A stretch of 5,088 bases of DNA from Nitrospirales bacterium (GTDB lineage: Bacteria; Nitrospirota; Thermodesulfovibrionia; Thermodesulfovibrionales; Dissulfurispiraceae). A program made the translations under genes and the position numbers. Positions 1-5,088 of the stretch are shown here, piece after piece; the stretch's first letter is position 1, and every line of letters starts with the position of its first letter. Below the pieces are notes generated by a model. That model worked only from the letters and a program-made list of their open reading frames with translations, did no database searches and was not told the DNA's origin. The stretch covers positions 1 through 5,088 of the forward strand of contig JADLDZ010000050.1 in NCBI GenBank assembly GCA_020846375.1, given 5' to 3'.

Positions 1-1679
1 CGGATGATCGAGATGATGAGCCAGAGGCCGAGGAAGAAAGCGAAGCCGAAGGCGCTCATGCCGAGCACGGAAAAGCCGAAAACTCTCGGCCCCACCCCCG
101 TGGCATGGAGGATGGCGGCGCTCAGGATCATGGAGCTCACGATCATTGCAAAGGCGATTCGGTTGCTCGCCTTGTCCATGTCCCTGATGAACTCGGGCAG
201 GTTGATATGGAACATCTTCACCTGGATGTCGTCCTTCAGCGTCTTCTTGATGATCTGCTTCATCTGCCGCGGGAAGATGGTGGCGAAGTCGGTGAACTCC
301 ATGATGTTCCTCCTCGCCTTGTCATAAAACCGCGAGGGGCTGATCCTGCTGCGCATCAGCCGCGAAGCGTACGGCTCTGCGGCGGCGATGAAGTCGAAGG
401 TGGGGTCGAGCTGGCGCCCGAGGTTTTCGAGGATGATCATGGTCTTGTTGATCAGCAGGAGATCCGAAGGTATCTTCAGGTTATGCTTGATCGCCAGGCG
501 GGTAAGGGTATCGAGATACTGGGCAAAATTGATCTCCTGGAGAGTGAGACCGTAGAGGGGTTCGAGAAAATCCATCAGATCCGTCTTGAATTCCCTCCTG
601 AAGACATCGAGGTCCACATGCTCGGGAATGATGCCCAGTTCGACGTACTGGTCGATAAGCCGTTCGAAATCCTTCTGCATCAGCGCGATGAATGTACTCG
701 CCATCGTCTCCTTCAGCTCCTCGGAGACCCTCCCCACAATGCCGAAATCCACAAAAGCGATCACCCCCGTCGGCATCACCAGAATGTTTCCCGGGTGCGG
801 GTCCGCATGGAAGAAGCCGTCCTCCAGCATCTGCTTGAAGAAGGCGTCGACCCCCGCCCGCGCCAAGCGCTTTCCGTCGAGCCCCATTTCCTCGATGGCG
901 GTAATATTGTCGATCCGCACGCCTTCGATCCTCTCCATTATCAGGACCTTTTCGGTGCCCATCTCCTTACATGCCTTCGGGATATGAATGTCAGGGTGGT
1001 GCTCGAAGTTCTTCCGGAAGCGGATGCAGTTCCTTACCTCCTCCTTGAAGTCCATCTCTTTCCTCACCGTCCGCGCGAACTCGTCCACAATGCCCGTGGG
1101 GTTGAAGAACCTGCTGTCGGGGACATACTTTTCGAGGAGCCGGGCGATGATGACCAGTATATTGATATCCGAGTCCACCTGCTCCCGTATGAAGGGCCGC
1201 TGCACCTTCACGATGACGTCAGCGCCGTCCAGCAGGGTCGCCCGGTGCACCTGCGCGATGGAGGCCGCGGCGATGGGGACTTCGTCGAAGCGGCTGAAAA
1301 GCACGTTGAGGGGAGCCTGCAACTCTTCCTCGACAATTCTCATCGCCTCGGCGGCGGGAAAGGGGGGGACCATATCCTGCAGCTTCCTGAACTCGTCCGC
1401 ATAGTAGGCGGTGATAAGATCGGGGCGAGCGGAGAGCACCTGGGCGAGCTTGATGAAGGTGGGCCCCAACTCCTCGAAGGCCATCCGCAGCCTCTCGGGA
1501 ACACCGCCTTTTAGAGGGGGCCACACCCCGAAGGTCCTGAGGCGTTTCTTGAAGGGAATGTACTTGCCGAGGTGGATCTGCTCGATCATCTGCCCGAAGC
1601 CGTACTTGAGAAATACGTTTACGATCTGTTGCAGTCTTCTCGCAGACTTATAGGTACGGGTTATCCGCCTGATATCCAT
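1..1679 (-). CDS. UbiB/AarF/ABC1-family atypical protein kinase-like protein, C-terminal tip cut off by the window edge
   Basis: My own translation of the minus strand gives 559 uninterrupted codons starting MDIRRITRTY, still open at the left edge. UbiB-family proteins are usually about 540-570 residues, so only a few should be missing. Visible family motifs are LGPTFIKLAQ (71-80, the KxGQ position, here K77-L-A-Q80), the Ala-rich loop PIAAASIAQVH (135-145), the nucleotide-site lysine in VIVKVQRP (K158), the ExD motif EMD (208-210), the catalytic loop HADPHPGN (291-298) and DFG (311-313). Two hydrophobic segments at about 507-529 and 533-559 match the usual C-terminal membrane hairpin. UbiB-family proteins are membrane-associated ATPases or kinase-like proteins that support lipid-quinone synthesis or transport; the substrate here is unknown. 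An in-frame TAA directly precedes this ATG, the next ATG is codon 31, and the N-terminus fits the family, so M1 is chosen even though no Shine-Dalgarno is visible. The gene lies 63 nt downstream of the phasin-family gene. The symbols ubiB and aarF are withheld because orthology cannot be tested here. Confidence 0.93.
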   Translation of the reverse strand, partial: MDIRRITRTYKSARRLQQIVNVFLKYGFGQMIEQIHLGKYIPFKKRLRTFGVWPPLKGGVPERLRMAFEELGPTFIKLAQVLSARPDLITAYYADEFRKLQDMVPPFPAAEAMRIVEEELQAPLNVLFSRFDEVPIAAASIAQVHRATLLDGADVIVKVQRPFIREQVDSDINILVIIARLLEKYVPDSRFFNPTGIVDEFARTVRKEMDFKEEVRNCIRFRKNFEHHPDIHIPKACKEMGTEKVLIMERIEGVRIDNITAIEEMGLDGKRLARAGVDAFFKQMLEDGFFHADPHPGNILVMPTGVIAFVDFGIVGRVSEELKETMASTFIALMQKDFERLIDQYVELGIIPEHVDLDVFRREFKTDLMDFLEPLYGLTLQEINFAQYLDTLTRLAIKHNLKIPSDLLLINKTMIILENLGRQLDPTFDFIAAAEPYASRLMRSRISPSRFYDKARRNIMEFTDFATIFPRQMKQIIKKTLKDDIQVKMFHINLPEFIRDMDKASNRIAFAMIVSSMILSAAILHATGVGPRVFGFSVLGMSAFGFAFFLGLWLIISII

Positions 1680-1742
1680 TTATGTGCCGGGCGACGCCGG
1701 ACGCCGCACATGAAGAGAGAGCCGCCCCCTTCCGCTCCTCCG
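1680..1742 (-). other. Intercistronic spacer between the phasin-family and UbiB-family genes
   Basis: This is the largest gap between genes in the window (63 nt). It is GC-rich, holds one inverted repeat next to the downstream start codon, and shows no Shine-Dalgarno at a usual distance from that start. There is no U-rich tract after the repeat in the direction of transcription, so it does not look like an intrinsic terminator. I see no convincing promoter in it. Confidence 0.6.
1682..1711 (-). repeat. Inverted repeat / possible mRNA hairpin immediately upstream of the UbiB-family start codon
   Basis: The outer arms ATGTGC (1682-1687) and GCACAT (1706-1711) are perfect complements. Inside them GGCG (1690-1693) can pair with CGCC (1702-1705), leaving a two-base bulge. 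In the transcript the hairpin would end two nucleotides before the AUG at 1679 and so cover the ribosome-binding region. It could reduce initiation, or mark an RNA processing site between the two cistrons. No T-run follows, which argues against termination. The function is inferred and pairing was judged by eye. Confidence 0.45.
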
Positions 1743-2069
1743 CTATTGCTCCGTTTCTTCCGTCTCGTGCGCTCCCTCCAGCTTCTTGACCCGCGCGGAG
1801 AGGGTATGTATCTTCTTGTTCAGTTTTTCAATATCGTCCCTTGTGGGAATATTCATCTTCTCCATGGTCTTGGTAATCATATCCGAGATGTTCCTGCTCC
1901 AATCGGAGGTGCCCTTGTCCACCTTCTCGGACCATTCCTTCACCAGCTTCGCACCCTGCGATTCGCTCAGTTCGCCCTTTGTTACCAGCTCATCCACAAA
2001 CTCCTTCACCCTTTCCCGGGCGCCGAACCCTGCGAGGACCGCATTCCGAACCACATCGAAGATCGTCAT
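1743..2069 (-). CDS. Phasin-family small helical protein (PhaF/COG3937-like)
   Basis: The protein has 108 residues. The N-terminal 15 residues (MTIFDVVRNAVLAGF) could form a short amphipathic or hydrophobic helix. Next comes VKEFVDELVTKGELSES (21-37), a stretch typical of the short phasin-like family often annotated as polyhydroxyalkanoate synthesis regulator. After a helical middle, IPTRDDIEKLNKKIHTL onward (74-97) shows heptad spacing (I80, L83, I87, L90, V94, L97), indicating a coiled coil. The tail is acidic and polar (HETEETEQ). There is no signal peptide or transmembrane segment, so it is probably cytoplasmic and may touch lipid surfaces. Family members bind PHA granules in some bacteria, but this type also occurs without known PHA synthesis and no PHA gene is visible here, so a granule role is not established. 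The start is fixed by a strong AGGAGG four nucleotides upstream. It lies 18 nt after alaS and precedes the UbiB-like gene, a likely functional neighbour. Confidence 0.85.
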   Translation of the reverse strand: MTIFDVVRNAVLAGFGARERVKEFVDELVTKGELSESQGAKLVKEWSEKVDKGTSDWSRNISDMITKTMEKMNIPTRDDIEKLNKKIHTLSARVKKLEGAHETEETEQ

Positions 2070-2073
2070 AAGA

Positions 2074-2079
2074 CCTCCT
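2074..2079 (-). promoter_or_regulatory. Strong Shine-Dalgarno of the phasin-family gene
   Basis: On the minus strand the 18-nt gap after the alaS stop is purine-rich and contains a perfect AGGAGG, four nucleotides before the ATG at 2069. It fills most of the gap, so the gene has independent, probably efficient translation initiation while sharing the alaS transcript. This supports the chosen start and contrasts with the downstream UbiB-like gene, which has no visible site. Confidence 0.85.
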
Positions 2080-2087
2080 CTCTCTTT

Positions 2088-4724
2088 CTATTTCCTGTTT
2101 CCACCTGATTTTACCATATCATATACCGACTCGAGTGCCTTGTCCAGCCTATCCAACTCCCTGGTGCCCCCCTGGGCCATTTCGGGTTTGCCCCCTCCCT
2201 TTCCGCCCGCCCGTGCGGCGACATCCCTGAGAATGTCTCCTGCCCTGTATTTTCCGGTAAGATCGGGGGTTACCATCGCCACCAGGGAGGCCTGGCCTTC
2301 CAGGGCGGACGCGATCACGATGATGCCGGAGCCGAGCCTGTCGCGCACATTATCCGCCAGGACCCTCAGATCTTTCTGTTCCAGGCTGTCCACACGGCAG
2401 GAGAGGACCTTGACGTCGTTGATCTCCCGTGCCTGCTCCACAATGGAAAGGGAATCATGCGAGGCCGCCCTCGCCTTCAATGACTGGACCTCCCTCTCCG
2501 CTTCCTTCAGGTCGTTGAGCAGCTTCTCCACCCTTTCATGGGGCCTGTCCGTTTTGAGCTGCTCCGCCACCCGGGCGAGCTCGTCCCTTTTCTCCTGCAG
2601 GTACTCATAGGCGGCCTTTCCTGTCAGTGCCTCTATCCTCCGGATCCCGGAGGCCACGCTTCCTTCGGAAACGATTACGAAGGGTCCGATATCCCCCGTT
2701 GTCCTGCAATGCGTTCCGCCGCACAGCTCGCTGCTGAAGCCAGGCACCGACACCACACGCACCTTCTCACCGTACTTTTCGCCGAAAAGTGCGGTCACCC
2801 CGGACTTGAGTGCCTCCTGGATATCGGCCACCTGCGTGAGCACCGGGATGTTATCGAGCACTTTCCCGTTGACCAGGGATTCGATGCCCTCAATCTCTTT
2901 CCTGTCCAGCGAATAGAAGTGGGCGAAGTCGAAGCGCAGCCTGTCGGGGGACACATAGGAGCCAGCCTGCTTCACATGCTCTCCCGCCACCGTTCTCAAG
3001 GCGGTATGGAGCAAGTGTGTTGCAGTATGGTTTCTTGCGGAGGCCATTCTCTTTTCCCTGTCTACGGAGCACTTCACGGCATCCCATACCTTGATGCGGC
3101 CCCACTTTATCCTGGCTACATGGGCATGCAGCCCCACTTCCTTTTTGGTTGCGGTCACCTCGATCTCCGCACCGGGGCAGGAGATCATGCCGGTATCGCC
3201 CACCTGTCCGCCCGACTCCCCGTAAAAGGGAGTCCTGTCGAGGAGCAGTTCCACCTCGTCGCCCTCAAGGGCCTCGGTGACCACCCTCCCTTCCTTCAGG
3301 ATCGCCTTGATCACCGCTTCCGCTTCGAGGGTATCGTATCCGACGAACACGGTCTCACCTATTTCCGTCGCCAGTTCCTTGTAGACAGAGGCGATGGCCT
3401 CCTCCTCGCCGACCCACGAGGCCCTCGCCCTCTCCCGCTGGATCTCCATCTCGCGGTGGAAGCCCTCCTCGTCGATGAGCAGGTGGTTATCGACGGCGAT
3501 ATCCCGCGCGAGGTCGAGGGGGAAGCCGAACGTGTCGTACAGCCTGAACAGTTCACCGCCCGGGATGATCTTCTCTCCGCTCTTCCTCAACGCGCCGATG
3601 ATATCGTCAATGAGCCTCATCCCCTGGTCAAGGGTGCGGGTGAAGCGTTCTTCCTCGATCATGAGAAGCTTCGAGGCTCTCTCCCGCTCCTGCACCAGTT
3701 CGGGATAGAGGCCGCCCATGGTCTCCACCACGGAATCCGTCAGCCGGAAGAGGACAGGCCCCGTAAAACCGAGGAGCTTAGCGTGGCGCGAGGCCCTCCT
3801 GATGATGCGCCGAAGCACGTAGCCCCTGCCCTCATTGGAGGGGGCCAGGCCGTCCGACATGAGGAATGAAGCTGCCCGGAGATGGTCGGCAATGACCCTG
3901 ATTGAAATATCGGTATCGGGACCCTTCCCGTACGGAACGCCCGACGCCCCCTCTATGGAGGCGATGATGGGAGCGAAAAGATCGGTATCGAAGTTGTTCC
4001 GTTTGCCCTGCAGCACCGAAGAGACCCTTTCGAGACCCATGCCGGTGTCGATGCTCGGCTTGGGCAGGGGGGTCAGGGTTCCGGATTCGCTCCGGTTGAA
4101 CTGCATGAAGACGAGATTCCAGATCTCCAGATAGCGGTCGCAGTCGCAGCCCACTCTGCAGTCGGGCCTGCCGCAGCCGACGTCCTCCCCCTGGTCGATG
4201 AGGATCTCGGAGCAGGGGCCGCAGGGGCCGGTGTCTCCCATCTGCCAGAAGTTGTCCTTTGCACCCAGGCGGACGATCCTGTCCCGGGGGATCCCGGTCA
4301 GCTCATGCCAGAGGACCTCGGCCTCGTCGTCATTCTCGAATATCGTGGCCCACAACCTCTCTTTGGGCAGACGGTAGACCTCGGTAAGCAGCTCCCATGC
4401 GAAAAGGATGGCATCTTTCTTGAAGTAGTCGCCGAAGGAGAAATTGCCGAGCATCTCGAAGAAGGTGTGGTGCCGCGCAGTGTGCCCCACGTTTTCCAGG
4501 TCGTTGTGCTTGCCGCCCGCCCTCATGCATTTCTGGGAAGTGGCGGCGCGGGTGTAGTGCCTCTTCTCCTCGCCCAGAAAAACGGATTTGAACTGGACCA
4601 TCCCCGCGGTAGTGAACAAAAGGGTTGGATCGTTCCGGGGGATGAGGGACGAACTCCTGACGACCTCGTGCCCCTTCGATCTGAAAAATTCGAGGAATGC
4701 GCCTCTTATGTCCGTGCTCTTCAT
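2088..4724 (-). CDS. alaS: Alanyl-tRNA synthetase (AlaRS)
   Basis: Cytoplasmic class IIc aminoacyl-tRNA synthetase that charges tRNA-Ala with alanine using ATP and hydrolyses Ser- or Gly-tRNA-Ala. Its 878 residues match the usual bacterial length. The aminoacylation core shows motif 1 around 25-46, motif 2 around 55-102 (including RAATSQKCMRAGGKHNDLEN and FFEMLGNFSFGDYF) and motif 3 as DTGMGLERVSSVLQG (226-240). The region SNEGRGYVLRRIIRRA (296-311) and LYDTFGFPLDL (395-405) belong to the tRNA-recognition part. The editing domain carries the metal ligands HTATH (H566, H570) and CGGTH (C668, H672). A coiled coil at about 705-755 leads to the C-Ala domain with a Gly-rich loop RAGGKGGGKPEMAQGG (838-853). 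Unusually, the CX2C at C168/C171 lacks the paired histidines of the E. coli Cys-His box and is followed by C184, C189, C193 and C195. The start is supported by AGGAG five nucleotides upstream and by ATGA overlap with the preceding gene. The gene appears intact. Confidence 0.99.
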   Translation of the reverse strand: MKSTDIRGAFLEFFRSKGHEVVRSSSLIPRNDPTLLFTTAGMVQFKSVFLGEEKRHYTRAATSQKCMRAGGKHNDLENVGHTARHHTFFEMLGNFSFGDYFKKDAILFAWELLTEVYRLPKERLWATIFENDDEAEVLWHELTGIPRDRIVRLGAKDNFWQMGDTGPCGPCSEILIDQGEDVGCGRPDCRVGCDCDRYLEIWNLVFMQFNRSESGTLTPLPKPSIDTGMGLERVSSVLQGKRNNFDTDLFAPIIASIEGASGVPYGKGPDTDISIRVIADHLRAASFLMSDGLAPSNEGRGYVLRRIIRRASRHAKLLGFTGPVLFRLTDSVVETMGGLYPELVQERERASKLLMIEEERFTRTLDQGMRLIDDIIGALRKSGEKIIPGGELFRLYDTFGFPLDLARDIAVDNHLLIDEEGFHREMEIQRERARASWVGEEEAIASVYKELATEIGETVFVGYDTLEAEAVIKAILKEGRVVTEALEGDEVELLLDRTPFYGESGGQVGDTGMISCPGAEIEVTATKKEVGLHAHVARIKWGRIKVWDAVKCSVDREKRMASARNHTATHLLHTALRTVAGEHVKQAGSYVSPDRLRFDFAHFYSLDRKEIEGIESLVNGKVLDNIPVLTQVADIQEALKSGVTALFGEKYGEKVRVVSVPGFSSELCGGTHCRTTGDIGPFVIVSEGSVASGIRRIEALTGKAAYEYLQEKRDELARVAEQLKTDRPHERVEKLLNDLKEAEREVQSLKARAASHDSLSIVEQAREINDVKVLSCRVDSLEQKDLRVLADNVRDRLGSGIIVIASALEGQASLVAMVTPDLTGKYRAGDILRDVAARAGGKGGGKPEMAQGGTRELDRLDKALESVYDMVKSGGNRK

Positions 4725-4734
4725 TTCGTCTCCT
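4721..4734 (-). promoter_or_regulatory. Coupled stop/start (ATGA) with internal Shine-Dalgarno for alaS
   Basis: The alaS ATG (4724-4722) overlaps the lipoprotein TGA stop (4723-4721) as ATGA. AGGAG at 4734-4730 lies inside the last codons of the lipoprotein gene, five nucleotides before the alaS ATG. Such junctions commonly allow terminating ribosomes to reinitiate, so alaS translation may depend partly on translation of the lipoprotein gene. Confidence 0.85.
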
Positions 4735-5088
4735 GTCGTTGTATCTCGGGCTGGCCGGACTTGAGAAACAGCCCTTCGGTAATATCGGCCAGCCTTCCGT
4801 CGACGAAAAGGAGCCGCCTCTTATACCCGACGGTGTCGGAATAGATCCACTCCTCCCGCTGCCTGCCGTCCCGTGCAGCAGACGTTTTCACGGTTGTGGG
4901 AGATCCCCAGGTATAGCGCACCTGCTGCTGGGTCATGCCCAGCGTTACCTCGCCCTTGATAATCCGCTCCTGTACGTCGAGGGGATACCCCTTTATCTCG
5001 TCATGGGTAAACCGCACCGGGGCGGAAGAGCATCCGGCCGAAAGCGCCGCAAAAAAAAGCAGCGCTCCCACTCCCACCATCCTGTCAA
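4721..5088 (-). CDS. SmpA/OmlA (BamE-like) domain lipoprotein, N-terminus cut off by the window edge
   Basis: The reading frame is open to the right edge. The first in-window ATG (5080) would give 119 residues, but it leaves a signal peptide without positive charges and without a Shine-Dalgarno, and the frame continues upstream (Asp-Arg just before it). The real start is therefore probably outside the window. Counting from that ATG, a hydrophobic stretch GALLFFAALSAGC (5-17) ends in a lipobox-type cysteine (C17), predicting signal peptidase II cleavage and lipid anchoring. Ser follows the Cys, which in proteobacteria would allow outer-membrane sorting. The mature part has the SmpA/OmlA pattern: IKGEVTLGMTQQQVRYTWGS (41-60) with the GMTxxQV turn, then GSP, EEWIY (76-80) and the final strand LLFVDGRLADI (90-100). 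BamE itself helps fold outer-membrane beta-barrels, but many small lipoproteins share this fold, so the exact role is unknown. It overlaps alaS by four nucleotides. Confidence 0.78.
   Translation of the reverse strand, partial: DRMVGVGALLFFAALSAGCSSAPVRFTHDEIKGYPLDVQERIIKGEVTLGMTQQQVRYTWGSPTTVKTSAARDGRQREEWIYSDTVGYKRRLLFVDGRLADITEGLFLKSGQPEIQRQETK

Larger units (their letters stand above)
1..5088 (-). other. Probable single transcription unit: lipoprotein - alaS - phasin-like - UbiB-like
   Basis: All four genes are co-oriented with junctions of -4, +18 and +63 nt. There is no recognisable intrinsic terminator between them and no convincing internal promoter. The promoter would lie beyond the right edge, and the end of the unit beyond the left edge. 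This is inferred from spacing only; the 63-nt spacer with its hairpin is the weakest link and could separate expression of the last gene. Confidence 0.6.

Noticed and set aside
1362..1368. A G7 homopolymer within the UbiB-like gene
   Set aside because: The frame is continuous on both sides and encodes the Val-Pro-Pro-Phe-Pro segment expected for the family, so there is no sign of a frameshift.
105..1514. A plus-strand open frame of 469 codons opposite the UbiB-like gene
   Set aside because: The minus strand carries an intact UbiB-family protein with all its motifs. The plus-strand product is rich in His, Asp and Arg without family motifs, typical of an antisense shadow in GC-rich coding DNA.
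1682..1711. The spacer hairpin as a Rho-independent terminator
   Set aside because: In the direction of transcription the stem is followed by AAATGGATATC, with no U-tract, and the start codon of the next gene comes at once.
1664..1714. A 16-codon leader-like ORF (MCGVRRRPAH...) on the minus strand overlapping the UbiB-like start
   Set aside because: There is no convincing Shine-Dalgarno, and the Arg-rich composition follows from the GC-rich hairpin. It is too short and unsupported to annotate.
2538..3869. A plus-strand open frame of 443 codons opposite alaS
   Set aside because: It lies wholly inside alaS, has no recognisable domain, and is explained by the base composition of the minus-strand codons.
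4212..4229. A tandem 9-bp repeat (GCAGGGGCC twice)
   Set aside because: It encodes the conserved Gly-Pro-Cys-Gly-Pro-Cys of AlaRS, so the repeat reflects protein sequence, not a DNA element.
5083..5088. A perfect TTGACA (-35-like) on the minus strand at the right edge
   Set aside because: No -10-like element lies about 17 nt downstream, and the site appears to be within the lipoprotein reading frame, so a chance match is likely.

Overview
The window is a compact block of four genes, all on the minus strand and reading from high to low coordinates. It encodes an SmpA/OmlA (BamE-like) lipoprotein with its start off the right edge, alanyl-tRNA synthetase (alaS, complete), a short phasin-family coiled-coil protein (complete), and a UbiB/AarF/ABC1-family atypical kinase that is almost complete and runs off the left edge. 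I see no tRNA, rRNA, CRISPR array, insertion sequence, or sign of recent transfer.

Organism: the lipoprotein with SmpA-like motifs points to a Gram-negative (diderm) bacterium with moderately high GC. The form of AlaS (GPCGPCSE followed by a Cys-rich stretch ending in GCDCDRYLEIW), together with the alaS / phasin / UbiB set, resembles what I recall from Geobacter-like former Deltaproteobacteria and from Nitrospirota. This placement rests on memory of protein style and is tentative.

Layout: 4721-5088 is the lipoprotein. Its TGA stop overlaps the alaS ATG in an ATGA junction. 2088-4724 is alaS. An 18-nt gap carrying a strong AGGAGG site leads into the phasin-family gene at 1743-2069. A 63-nt GC-rich spacer with an inverted repeat (1682-1711) precedes the UbiB-family gene at 1-1679. 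The tight spacing suggests one transcript whose promoter lies beyond the right edge. No intrinsic terminator is visible.

How they work together: alaS is housekeeping and probably shares only transcription with its neighbours. The more suggestive pair is the phasin-like protein and the UbiB-like membrane kinase. Proteobacterial UbiB acts with small accessory proteins (UbiJ, UbiK) in lipid-quinone handling, so a small amphipathic/coiled-coil protein beside a UbiB homologue may be a functional partner. That is inference only. Overall this looks like an ordinary core-genome segment; the findings are modest, and no new system is claimed.
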